From assembly GCA_002449915.1 (NCBI GenBank), contig DJXY01000009.1, positions 1-11,541 on the forward strand: a stretch of DNA of 11,541 nucleotides, read 5' to 3'. Source of the DNA: Oribacterium sp. UBA6992 (GTDB lineage Bacteria; Bacillota; Clostridia; Lachnospirales; Lachnospiraceae). The translations under genes were made by a program, and so were the position numbers. Shown piece by piece: positions 1-7,272 of the stretch (position 1 is the stretch's first letter; each line of letters starts with the position of its first letter). Under the pieces are notes generated by a model. It made no database searches, had not been told where the DNA came from, and saw only the letters and a program-made list of their open reading frames with translations.

Positions 1-1
1 T

Positions 2-430
2 GCCATTTTTGCGGTATTTCTGAATTTCTTTGTGGGAGTTGCGCTTGGATCCAAGGTTCGGTATCTCTCTTATGTCGGCGCAGCCTATATCCTATGGCTG
101 GCTGTTCATATACTGAGGAGCACCGGTACCGGTGAAGCAAATGCAAAACAAAACTGCAATTTTCTGACAGGCTTTTTTGTGCAGATCACCAATGTTAAGG
201 TCATCCTTTTCTGCATTACTGCACTCGGAACTTTTGTCCTGCCCTATACGGACAACCTCCGGCAGCTTATATTGGCAGGCTGCTTTCTGCCGTTTACAGG
301 ACCGGTCTGCAACCTGGTATGGCTGTTTGCGGGAGTCTATCTGCAGGGAATCTTCCGTAGGCATGAACGCGTCATTAACATCATCATGTTTATCGCGCTC
401 ATTCTGTGTGCGTTAAATCTCCTGAGATAA
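2..430 (+). CDS. LysE/RhtB-family exporter, EamB-like (5'-truncated by window edge)
   Basis: This is the C-terminal 142 residues of an inner-membrane amino-acid exporter of the LysE/RhtB family, whose members are usually about 200 residues. The frame is open from base 2, so the GTG at 32 is probably internal and the true start lies outside the window. From memory it resembles the E. coli cysteine/O-acetylserine exporter EamB (YfiK): the segments LSYVGAAYILWLA, TNVKVILFCITALGTFVLP and a closing hydrophobic helix after FRRHERVINI follow the same order and spacing. At least three or four hydrophobic segments are visible. The family exports amino acids or metabolites by proton antiport; the substrate here is inferred only from similarity. 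It ends in TGA and converges on the ugp operon, with 98 bp between the two ends. Confidence 0.85.
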   Translation, partial: AIFAVFLNFFVGVALGSKVRYLSYVGAAYILWLAVHILRSTGTGEANAKQNCNFLTGFFVQITNVKVILFCITALGTFVLPYTDNLRQLILAGCFLPFTGPVCNLVWLFAGVYLQGIFRRHERVINIIMFIALILCALNLLR

Positions 431-483
431 AACCGGTGATACCACAATCATGACCGGGAGCTGCGGCTCTGAGATAAGATAAG

Positions 484-505
484 AAAGGATACTTTATCAT
501 ATCCT
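484..505 (-). terminator. possible weak terminator at the end of the ugp operon
   Basis: On the minus strand, beginning 24 nt after the TAG of the last operon gene, the arms AGGATA and TATCCT form a 6-bp stem with an 8-nt loop (486-505). It is followed by a T-rich run (TTTCTTATCTTATCT). The stem is short and AT-rich, so this is much weaker than the other two terminators in the window. The remainder of the 98-bp convergent gap (431-528) shows nothing else convincing. Confidence 0.35.
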
Positions 506-528
506 GCACACAGAGGGCTTACGGGAAC

Positions 529-1764
529 CTAGACTTTCTCCGGCTCTCTCAACAGGCTTTTCCCGCTTGTTTCTGAAAAAAGGTGAATATCACTGCCCCG
601 GAAGCTGAACGCGAGGGGCTGCCCGGGCTGAAGCTGCATGCTCTCCCACTGAAGCGCCGGGATCACCGCCGTCCGGTCACCGTCACAGGCAGTGAAATGA
701 AGCTGTACGGTTGCGCCCATGAGCTCTGATACATCGGCTGTACCGGGAAGCGCACGGAGCCCGGCATTCGCAGGCTGTGTAGGGAGAGGCTGCGCTTTTG
801 CGGTGCTTCCGGACTGTGTAAGGGATTCCGTTTGCATGAGCAAGATGTTTTCCGGGCGGACGCCGATGATCACATCCTGCACAAGGGTGCCGGACGAAAC
901 AAGCGTTTTACATGCGTCCTTTGGCAGAGGAAAAATGACATCCTCAATCTCGACCTTGTACTCTGTACCCGTTTTAAGGAGTGTGCCTTTAAAGAAATTC
1001 ATTTTAGGAACGCCGATAAATCCAGCAACAAAAAGATTTGTCGGATGATCGTAAACCTCCTCCGGTGTTCCGATCTGCTGGATCACCCCATCCTTCATTA
1101 TAACAATCCGGTCACCCAGCGTCATAGCTTCGGTCTGATCATGGGTGACGTAGATAAAGGTGGTCTTTAACTGTTTTCTCAGCTGAATGATTTCTGCCCG
1201 CATCTGATTCCGAAGCTTTGCATCCAGATTGGACAGTGGTTCATCCATGAGAAGCACCTTGGGATGCCGGACAATGGCACGTCCGATCGCGACTCTCTGA
1301 CGCTGCCCACCGGACAAAGCCCCCGGCTTCCGCTTTAACAGATCCTTGATTTCCAGCATTTCTGCGGCTTCCTGTACTCTCCTGCGGATTTCTTCCTTTG
1401 GAGTCTTGCGGAGTTTTAAAGGAAATTCCATATTCTCCTGCACGGTCATGTGTGGATACAATGCGTAATTCTGGAAAACCATCGAAATATCCCGCTCCTT
1501 GGGAGGCACGTTATTCATGAGTGTGCCATCGATATAGAGATCCCCCCGGCTGATGGATTCAAGACCGGCAATCATCCGGAGTGTCGTGGATTTACCGCAG
1601 CCGGAGGGACCGACCAGTACAATAAACTCCTGATCTTTTATTTCAAGATTAAAATCCTCAACAGCGTGTACACCCTCCTCGGAAATCCGGAGATTCTGTT
1701 TTCCGTCAGGTTTATCCTGTGCCGGATAGATTTTTTCAATATGCTTTAATGTAACCGATGCCAT
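529..1764 (-). CDS. second CUT1-type ABC transporter ATPase (UgpC/MsmX/MalK family)
   Basis: This 411-residue cytoplasmic ATPase would energise a carbohydrate-type (CUT1) importer. Visible motifs are Walker [10 protein letters not shown] (52-60), Q-loop VFQN (about 96-99), signature [14 protein letters not shown] (150-163), Walker B VLLMDE (170-175), D-loop SNLD, switch His in THDQ (about 208) and a C-terminal regulatory/TOBE region with GVRPE (301-305). It differs from the first ATPase of the operon by an insertion of roughly 16 residues near the N-terminus, between IYPAQ and VHAVEDF, and by a low-complexity Ser/Thr/Gln/Pro stretch at about 311-340. The ATG at 1764 gives the usual start [13 protein letters not shown] and has AGGAG 4 nt upstream; a TTG at 1791 is an alternative that would add nine residues. 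It lies 77 bp after ugpQ and is probably in the same operon. It ends in TAG. Whether it serves Ugp or acts as a shared MsmX-like ATPase for other sugar transporters cannot be told from sequence. Confidence 0.93.
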   Translation of the reverse strand: MASVTLKHIEKIYPAQDKPDGKQNLRISEEGVHAVEDFNLEIKDQEFIVLVGPSGCGKSTTLRMIAGLESISRGDLYIDGTLMNNVPPKERDISMVFQNYALYPHMTVQENMEFPLKLRKTPKEEIRRRVQEAAEMLEIKDLLKRKPGALSGGQRQRVAIGRAIVRHPKVLLMDEPLSNLDAKLRNQMRAEIIQLRKQLKTTFIYVTHDQTEAMTLGDRIVIMKDGVIQQIGTPEEVYDHPTNLFVAGFIGVPKMNFFKGTLLKTGTEYKVEIEDVIFPLPKDACKTLVSSGTLVQDVIIGVRPENILLMQTESLTQSGSTAKAQPLPTQPANAGLRALPGTADVSELMGATVQLHFTACDGDRTAVIPALQWESMQLQPGQPLAFSFRGSDIHLFSETSGKSLLREPEKV

Positions 1765-1841
1765 AATGCTCCTGTCTGATGCTGCTTTCAAAAATCCTCT
1801 GTCTATTTTGCAGCTCCTCTAAGGGATCTGCATTCATGGAT

Positions 1842-2606
1842 TTATTTTATAAAACTTCTGACATAGTCCGGCCGGTTGGTGATGATTGCATCCACACCCT
1901 GACGGAGACATTCCTCAATGTCCGGCTGCTCGTTAACCGTCCAGACATGTACGGAGAGACCTTGTGCGTGGGCATCCTTTACCAGAGATTCATCGGACAG
2001 ATGATAGATTGCAGGATGCAGGGCATTGACTCTCAGGATGTCCTTGGCATACGGAATGACATTTACCGGGCGATCACCGTAAAGCATCCCGGTAACAGCA
2101 TCGGGTCTAAGCTCACGGAGGAGGACCAGGCTCTGATGACCAAAGGAGGAGTAGATCACGCGATCCTCCATGCCCATTTCCTGTGTGATCCGCAGAACCT
2201 TTTCCTCGATGCCTGGATAGGTGAATATGCCTGTTTTAAGTTCTACGTTGACAAGCATTTTTCCCGGTTTGACGAGTTCATAGACTTCCTGGAGCGTCGG
2301 AATCACGGCAGAGGTATATTCCGGGTGTGTCCGGTTAAAGTGCAGAGCCTTGAGCTCGGTTAGCGTATAATTTTTAAGAAAGCCCGTTCCATCAGAGGTC
2401 CGGTCAATTTTTTCATCATGACAGACAACGACCTCGCCATCTTTTGTAAGCTGAACGTCAAGCTCGATCCCGTCGGCACCCTGCTCCTCTGCAAGCTGAA
2501 ATGCCTCCAGAGTATTTTCCGGTGCATATTGTGAGGCACCACGATGTCCCCAGATCCTGCAGGGATGATCAGATGCACGATTGTTATTTTGATTTTGCTG
2601 TTTCAT
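1842..2606 (-). CDS. ugpQ: cytoplasmic glycerophosphodiester phosphodiesterase
   Basis: This 254-residue enzyme of the GDPD family hydrolyses glycerophosphodiesters (for example glycerophosphocholine or glycerophosphoethanolamine) to glycerol-3-phosphate and an alcohol. The catalytic and metal-binding pattern is complete: HRGA (His21, Arg22), PENT (Glu30), ELD (Glu48, Asp50), CHDE (His63), ELKTG (Glu122, Lys124), VWTVN (221-225) and ITNRPD (242-247). It has no signal peptide or membrane segment, so it is expected in the cytosol, as with E. coli UgpQ. Its length is typical of the short bacterial type. The start is supported by AAAGGA followed by an A-tract before ATG. It sits directly after ugpB in the same orientation, which fits hydrolysis of diesters brought in by the Ugp transporter. 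It ends in TAA. Confidence 0.95.
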   Translation of the reverse strand: MKQQNQNNNRASDHPCRIWGHRGASQYAPENTLEAFQLAEEQGADGIELDVQLTKDGEVVVCHDEKIDRTSDGTGFLKNYTLTELKALHFNRTHPEYTSAVIPTLQEVYELVKPGKMLVNVELKTGIFTYPGIEEKVLRITQEMGMEDRVIYSSFGHQSLVLLRELRPDAVTGMLYGDRPVNVIPYAKDILRVNALHPAIYHLSDESLVKDAHAQGLSVHVWTVNEQPDIEECLRQGVDAIITNRPDYVRSFIK

Positions 2607-2641
2607 TTTTTTCCTTTTTTTGGAAATTGCAGATGAACCAA

Positions 2642-2693
2642 AGACACCTTTGCTTAAGATATCTCAGGAAAGATATGTATAGCAAGGGTGTCT
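2642..2693 (-). other. intercistronic stem-loop between ugpB and ugpQ
   Basis: The arms at 2642-2654 and 2681-2693 pair over 13 positions; in the minus-strand RNA 12 are paired, with one A-C mismatch at 2649/2686. A second 6-bp stem, ATATCT/AGATAT (2659-2664 with 2671-2676), sits inside the loop. The structure starts 17 nt after the ugpB stop. No clear T-tract follows on the minus strand, so it looks more like a 3'-end mRNA stabiliser, processing site or partial attenuator than a complete terminator. Confidence 0.55.
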
Positions 2694-2710
2694 GGTAGTT
2701 TTGTAATCAG

Positions 2711-4135
2711 TTACCCATTGACCAGGTTATAGTCAGAAATTGCGGAGTTGATCTGCTCTGCCATCTTTGATGCGGTATCCTCTGGTGAGGCATCGTTATT
2801 GAGCATGTTTTCAATTTCGGTTTCCACGATCTGACGAGCCTCCGGAAATACACTCAAGAGTGCGCCAGCAGATTCCGGTGTGGAATCATGCAGCTGATCA
2901 ATGGCAGTACCGAACTGAGGATACTTTGCAAGGTTATCCTTAAATACCTGTTCATCATGTGCAGCGGTTGTTACAGGGAAGTATCCGGTCTGAGCATTCC
3001 AGTATGCCTGAGATTCCGGAGAAACCAGGAATTTCACAAACTCCCAGGTTGCTGCCTTTTTGGCATCATCTTTATTATCCAGAGCCCAGAGTGATGCACC
3101 ACCGATGGAAACACCGCCCTTGTCGGAATCGGAAACCTTGGGGAAGTATGCTGTGCCAACTTCAAACTTGCCATTGACATCCTCCAGTACCTGCTTGAGA
3201 GATGCGGTGGATCCAAGCGTCATTGCAGACTTTCCGGAAGAGAAATCTACAAGTCCGGCATCGCCGCCACGGCCTACCATTGGAGCTGCACCGGAAGTAT
3301 AGAGGTCTTTCCATGCCTTCAGGATGTTTACAGCGGCACCGTTGGAATCAAATGCAACTTTGGTGGCAGCTGCTTCTCTGCCGTTTCCATTATCCACATA
3401 GGCAAGACCCTGCTTGCAGCAGAACTGCTCAAAGAACCAGCCATAGATGGAAAGGGAGATCGCTTCTCCTGCGCCTCCATCCTTTACAAGCTTGTCTGCA
3501 ACCTTACCAATTGCCGGGAGGCTGTCCGGAATCTCGGTGATACCGGCTTTATCAAACATATCTTTATTATAGTAAAGGATCGGTGTGGAGGAGTTAAATG
3601 GCATGGAGTACAGTTTATTGTCGACGGTATAATACGCGGCGATATTTGGCTCGAGCTTTGACACATCCCAGCCATCAGCGTCGATTAGCTCCTGCATTGG
3701 GACCACCCATCCGGAGTCAATCATAAAACGGGTGCCGATATCATAGATCTGTACAAGATCTGCGCCCATGTTTCCGATCTGCGCGGACTTCAGCTTATTG
3801 ATTGCATCATCGTATTCTCCCTGGAATTCAGCGGTTACGTGGATGTTTTTATCATTCTCTTCATTAAACTTATTGATGAGATAATCAAGAGCCTGTCCGT
3901 TGACACCACCCATGCTATGCCAGAATGTGATTTCCGTCTTATCGCCGGATGCAGATGAGGCACTGGAATCCTCAGAGCTTGCCTTTGCAGCTGATGCATC
4001 TGCCGCAGAGGAAGTCTGCGTTTCAGTCTGAGCAGCACTTGTGCCTGCATTGGGTGCGGATGTGGAACCGCAGGCGGAAAACAGCATGGAAGCCATGGCA
4101 GCACCTGCAGCGACTCTTAACATGTTCTTTTTCAT
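2711..4135 (-). CDS. ugpB: glycerol-3-phosphate ABC transporter substrate-binding lipoprotein
   Basis: This 474-residue extracellular family-1 solute-binding protein captures glycerol-3-phosphate or glycerophosphodiesters and delivers them to UgpA/UgpE. A signal peptide ends in a lipobox-like FSAC, with the acylated Cys at 22. A Ser/Ala/Thr-rich linker follows to about residue 65, then the binding domain. It matches E. coli UgpB, from memory, at FWHSM (71-75), IYDIGT (130-135), PFNSSTPILYYNKD (179-192), GRGG near 288, IGGASLW (344-350) and TGYFPVT (383-389). Tyr108, Ser182/183, Tyr385 and Arg434 sit where E. coli UgpB has ligand contacts. One contact usually Glu (E. coli VYEVGT) is Asp132 here. 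The start has AAGGAG 8 nt upstream. The gene is separated from ugpE by 137 bp with a stem-loop and a possible promoter, an arrangement suited to separate control of the binding protein. It ends in TAA. Confidence 0.94.
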   Translation of the reverse strand: MKKNMLRVAAGAAMASMLFSACGSTSAPNAGTSAAQTETQTSSAADASAAKASSEDSSASSASGDKTEITFWHSMGGVNGQALDYLINKFNEENDKNIHVTAEFQGEYDDAINKLKSAQIGNMGADLVQIYDIGTRFMIDSGWVVPMQELIDADGWDVSKLEPNIAAYYTVDNKLYSMPFNSSTPILYYNKDMFDKAGITEIPDSLPAIGKVADKLVKDGGAGEAISLSIYGWFFEQFCCKQGLAYVDNGNGREAAATKVAFDSNGAAVNILKAWKDLYTSGAAPMVGRGGDAGLVDFSSGKSAMTLGSTASLKQVLEDVNGKFEVGTAYFPKVSDSDKGGVSIGGASLWALDNKDDAKKAATWEFVKFLVSPESQAYWNAQTGYFPVTTAAHDEQVFKDNLAKYPQFGTAIDQLHDSTPESAGALLSVFPEARQIVETEIENMLNNDASPEDTASKMAEQINSAISDYNLVNG

Positions 4136-4157
4136 AATGTTTACTCCTTAAAAAATA

Positions 4158-4186
4158 TGTATAACGCCAAATGGCGCAGATACCAA
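4158..4186 (-). promoter_or_regulatory. possible internal promoter and palindrome upstream of ugpB
   Basis: On the minus strand TTGGTA (4181-4186) and TATACA (4158-4163) are separated by 17 nt, matching the -35 and -10 consensus at four of six positions each. The -10 lies 22 nt before the ugpB ATG. The spacer contains a CGCCA/TGGCG inverted repeat (4165-4176). This could provide extra ugpB transcription, with the palindrome as a protein-binding site, but the match is only moderate. Confidence 0.35.
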
Positions 4187-4233
4187 AGATATGTGATTGA
4201 AATCTGCTTCTCTCAACTGCGCGATTCCTCTGC

Positions 4234-4261
4234 TTTGAGATGCGGAAAACCGGATCTCAAA
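4234..4261 (-). other. intercistronic stem-loop between ugpE and ugpB
   Basis: Two 12-nt arms (4234-4245 and 4250-4261) pair at 11 of 12 positions, with one internal C-C mismatch in the minus-strand RNA, around a UUUU loop. The structure starts about 11 nt after the ugpE stop codon. No T-tract follows, so it is unlikely to be a full terminator. Its position suggests an RNA processing, stabilising or attenuating element that sets ugpB levels relative to the permease genes. Confidence 0.6.
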
Positions 4262-4272
4262 AGGGATAGGGA

Positions 4273-5157
4273 TCAGCCCTTGACAGCGCCGGAAAACATG
4301 CCGCGGATCAGCTGCTTCTGACCAATGATAAAGATGGATATGGATGGCAGGATGATAATTACTACACCGGCAATCATCAGTGTCATGGACTGCGCGTCTA
4401 CAGAATTGAGCATGGAAATGCCGATCTGAACGGTCCGCATCTGCTGGGAGCCGGTGACAAGCAGCGGCCACATATACATGTTCCAGGCATTGATAAAGGT
4501 ATATACTGCCATGGCTCCGATCGCGGATTTGGTGAGCGGAAGCAGGATTCTGAAGATAAAGCGAATGTTGGAGCATCCATCAATCATCGCCGATTCATAG
4601 AGAGAAATCGGGAAGGACTTGTAGAACTGCCGGAAAAGAAAGATTCCCATAGCGGAGGTCAGATAAGGAATGATAAGGACATGGTAACTGTCCAGCCACC
4701 CCCATCCGCTGACCGTCAAATAATTGGAAATAATGGTAGCCTCTCCCGGGATCATCATAGTTGCCATGAGCAGCATAAACAGGACTTCTTTCCCCTTAAA
4801 ATTAAGGAAGGAAAAGGAAAACGCCGCGAGTGAGCAGGAAATGATCTGTCCGATCGTGATCAGTCCCGCCACTATAAAGGAATTAAGTACAAAGCGGAAC
4901 AGAGGAACCTTCTGAAGCGCATCCCGGAAATTTGTAAGCGTCGGGTGCTTTGGGAGCAGGTTCATTTCCGTAGAAAACAGCTCTCCTGAGGGCATAAACG
5001 CAATGCTTACAGCATATAAGAGCGGCAGAAGGATGAGGAACGCAAAAATTACATTGGTGATCAGCAAAGCACTTGTTTTTAAACGGCGCCTTTGAAGCGC
5101 TTTTGCATTGGCAGTATTTTTTAGATGATCGATTTCCTCTTTGGTGAGTGTGGACAT
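4273..5157 (-). CDS. ugpE: glycerol-3-phosphate ABC transporter permease UgpE
   Basis: This 294-residue integral membrane permease of the MalG/UgpE type would pair with UgpA to form the channel. A charged cytoplasmic N-terminus (about 1-27) is followed by a hydrophobic helix near 30-53 and further membrane segments near 90-113, 123-145, 157-177, 211-232 and 258-280. The ATPase-docking EAA loop is visible as LYESAMIDGCSNIRFIFRI, about 187-205. The C-terminus GQKQLIRGMFSGAVKG is characteristic of this subfamily. The start at 5157 is preceded by AAAGGAG with 10 nt spacing. An in-frame GTG at 5208 would add 17 residues that do not look like the family, so I reject it. The ATG would overlap the TGA of a full-length ugpA as TGATG. 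It ends in TGA. Confidence 0.93.
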   Translation of the reverse strand: MSTLTKEEIDHLKNTANAKALQRRRLKTSALLITNVIFAFLILLPLLYAVSIAFMPSGELFSTEMNLLPKHPTLTNFRDALQKVPLFRFVLNSFIVAGLITIGQIISCSLAAFSFSFLNFKGKEVLFMLLMATMMIPGEATIISNYLTVSGWGWLDSYHVLIIPYLTSAMGIFLFRQFYKSFPISLYESAMIDGCSNIRFIFRILLPLTKSAIGAMAVYTFINAWNMYMWPLLVTGSQQMRTVQIGISMLNSVDAQSMTLMIAGVVIIILPSISIFIIGQKQLIRGMFSGAVKG

Positions 5158-5186
5158 CAGTAGCTGACTCCTTTCTTCTCTGCCTA
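5157..5186 (-). other. in-frame TAG and the C-terminal tail of ugpA that it cuts off
   Basis: The ugpA frame stops at TAG (5184-5186). The next eight codons in the same frame read AEKKGVSY and end in TGA (5157-5159), whose A is the first base of the ugpE ATG. UgpA-type permeases usually end in a short basic tail after an aromatic residue, roughly FR-x-x-E-K/R-K-V-x-Y, so the tail looks like the family's normal end. The same bases also encode the ugpE ribosome-binding site (AAAGGAG), which could account for part of the resemblance. Confidence 0.6.
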
Positions 5187-6047
5187 AAACATAAGTAAGG
5201 TAAGGCACATGATAATGACAAACAGGATAACAGACTCTGCCGCGGCGCTTCCGAAGCGGTAATTAAAAAATGCATCGCGGTAGATGGAGTATACGATCAG
5301 GTTGGTGGCATCTCCGGGACCGCCTTGTGTCAGGATCTTGACCTGACCGAAGGACTGGAATGCCTGGATGATATTAACAACGATGGTATAAAACAGGATG
5401 GGACTCAGTCCAGGTAATGTCAGATGGACAAACTGGCGGACCGGACCGGCTCCGTCCACAGAAGCTCTCTCATAAATGGTTTCATCAATGCTTGCAAGAC
5501 CTGCGGAAAAGTAAAGGAAGTCAATGCCGCTGTTCAGCCATCCGGTGAGGATCGCAACGAGGACCAGCGCGTATCTCGGGTCTGCGAGCCAGTTGATATT
5601 GAGATGCAGGAGCTTGTTTACGATGCCGATGGATGGGTGCAGCATAATCCGGAAAATCATCGCGGCGGAGCTTGAGGCGATTGCCATAGGCAAAGCATAC
5701 GCTGTACTGAAAAAGCGTATACCGGGGAATGTCTTATTGCAAAGTATTGCACCGATCAGACCCAGTAGCATGCTGATGGAAACGACGATGATGACAAAAA
5801 CCAGAGTTACATACAGGGAGTTGATAAAGGCACTCGATTGAAACAACTCTTTATAATTCCCAATACCCACAAACAGTTTTGCCTGTCCAAGCTTGTTGGT
5901 TTTATAAAAGCTGAGATATATCGTTTTAAAAAACGGCCAGAACAAAAAGATGGAAAAAATGAGGATGCTTGGGACGAGATAAAGATATGGTTCCGTGGCA
6001 GAAAACACGTTTCGGATGCGGGAAATTCTGGAACTGCTGTGATTCAT
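5184..6047 (-). CDS. ugpA: glycerol-3-phosphate ABC transporter permease UgpA, slightly truncated C-terminus
   Basis: This 287-residue integral membrane permease of the MalF/UgpA type is the partner of UgpE. A first membrane helix spans about 21-43 (YLYLVPSILIFSIFLFWPFF), with further hydrophobic segments near 77-103, 113-135, 158-182, 214-236 and 268-287. The EAA loop is IYERASVDGAGPVRQFVHLTLP (191-212). The hallmark LTQGGPGDATN lies at 239-249. The ATG overlaps the ugpC stop as ATGA and has AAAGGAGG 5 nt upstream, which indicates translational coupling. The reading frame ends at a TAG eight sense codons short of where family members normally stop. Full length with one residue at the TAG would be 296 residues, ending on the ugpE start. 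All membrane helices and the EAA loop are intact, so the short form may well function. Confidence 0.92.
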   Translation of the reverse strand: MNHSSSRISRIRNVFSATEPYLYLVPSILIFSIFLFWPFFKTIYLSFYKTNKLGQAKLFVGIGNYKELFQSSAFINSLYVTLVFVIIVVSISMLLGLIGAILCNKTFPGIRFFSTAYALPMAIASSSAAMIFRIMLHPSIGIVNKLLHLNINWLADPRYALVLVAILTGWLNSGIDFLYFSAGLASIDETIYERASVDGAGPVRQFVHLTLPGLSPILFYTIVVNIIQAFQSFGQVKILTQGGPGDATNLIVYSIYRDAFFNYRFGSAAAESVILFVIIMCLTLLMF

Positions 6048-7255
6048 GCTTGCCTCCTTTCTGTTGCTAATGTTTCCGGATCGGCAGGAGTTCCCGGATA
6101 CAGAAGATTTCTTCCACTTTCCGGATCAAAAAGCTGCATATGTTCTGTGACAATCTGCATTGGAATCCGGTCGTGGTCGGAAATTGTATCGTTCCGTTTC
6201 ATACTGATAACAATCATTTTTTCTTTTTTGCGGGAAATGCCAAAAGGATCTGCAGCAGACACCATATATCCATGGAGCAGATAATCATTGCCGAGATTCT
6301 CTACAACGGCCGGCTCAAACAGGAAGTCTGCAGCCTGATAGCTGGATACCGGGATAAAATCTTCCGGACGGACTCCAAGAATCAGATCCTTCTGCGCATA
6401 ATTTCCTTGAAGAGTTTCATTATGGCTATCCCCATGAACGGCACTTTCTATCGTTTCATCGGCTTCTACCTTAAGATTTTTACCAATGAGGGAAAAGCCG
6501 GAGGCATCCTCCCGGGATTTGACCGGGATAAAATTCATTTCCGGGCTCCCGATAAAACCGGCTACAAACTGATTGATCGGATGCCGGTAGAGCTCCATTG
6601 GAGCAGCCACCTGCTGTACAATACCATCCTTCATGACCATGATACGGTCGGCAAGTGTCATAGCTTCGACCTGATCATGCGTTACGTAGATCATGGTGGC
6701 GTTGAGCTTTTTATGCAGTCTGGAAAGCTCCACGCGCATTTCAGCACGGAGCTTGGCATCGAGATTAGAGAGCGGCTCATCCATGAGAAACGCCCTGGCA
6801 TTTCTTACAATGGCGGAACCGATGGCGACTCTCTGCCGCTGTCCACCGGAGAGTGCCGTGGGCTTCCTGTGAAGAAGTGCGGAGATTCCAAGCATATCAG
6901 CTACGCTCATGACCTGCCGTTCTATTTCTTCTTTTGGGAGTTTACGAACCTTCAGGCTGAATGCGATATTGTCAAAAACTGTCATGTGCGGGTAGAGCGC
7001 ATAATTCTGGAAAACCATCGCAAGATTCCGCTCCTGCGGCTCCAGCATGTTGCTGAGCTCTCCGTCAATGTAGAGCTCGCCGCTGCTGATTTTTTCCAGC
7101 CCTGCGATCATACGGAGTGTGGTGGATTTACCGCAGCCAGAGGGGCCGATAATCATAAAAAACTCATGGTCGTGGATTGTGACATTGCAGTCTTTCACGG
7201 CATAGAATCCGTTTTTATAGAGCTTGGAAACATTTACAAGAGATATTTCAGACAT
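6044..7255 (-). CDS. ugpC: glycerol-3-phosphate ABC transporter ATPase UgpC
   Basis: This 403-residue cytoplasmic ATPase of the MalK/UgpC type is the first gene of the operon. Motifs are Walker [10 protein letters not shown] (37-45), Q-loop VFQN (81-84), signature [12 protein letters not shown] (135-146), Walker B AFLMDE (155-160), D-loop SNLD, switch His193 in THDQ and a C-terminal OB/TOBE-like domain with GVRPED (294-299). The residue after RQRVAIG is Ser147 (codon TCC), where the family nearly always has Arg; the second ATPase in this operon keeps Arg. The start has AAGGAAAGG 3 nt upstream. Its TGA overlaps the ugpA ATG as ATGA, and its last codons hold the ugpA ribosome-binding site. Assignment to Ugp rests on operon position with ugpAEBQ, since CUT1 ATPases are hard to tell apart by sequence. 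Confidence 0.93.
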   Translation of the reverse strand: MSEISLVNVSKLYKNGFYAVKDCNVTIHDHEFFMIIGPSGCGKSTTLRMIAGLEKISSGELYIDGELSNMLEPQERNLAMVFQNYALYPHMTVFDNIAFSLKVRKLPKEEIERQVMSVADMLGISALLHRKPTALSGGQRQRVAIGSAIVRNARAFLMDEPLSNLDAKLRAEMRVELSRLHKKLNATMIYVTHDQVEAMTLADRIMVMKDGIVQQVAAPMELYRHPINQFVAGFIGSPEMNFIPVKSREDASGFSLIGKNLKVEADETIESAVHGDSHNETLQGNYAQKDLILGVRPEDFIPVSSYQAADFLFEPAVVENLGNDYLLHGYMVSAADPFGISRKKEKMIVISMKRNDTISDHDRIPMQIVTEHMQLFDPESGRNLLYPGTPADPETLATERRQA

Positions 7256-7272
7256 AGACCTTTCCTTAATGA

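Noticed and set aside
2592..2625. TTTCC-A7-GGAAA inverted repeat that could mask the ugpQ ribosome-binding site
   Set aside because: The stem is only 5 bp and the tract is simple A/T-rich sequence, so pairing is probably too weak to matter.
5158..5208. Upstream GTG start for ugpE at 5208
   Set aside because: The added residues overlap ugpA out of frame and do not resemble the family; the ATG at 5157 has a proper ribosome-binding site.
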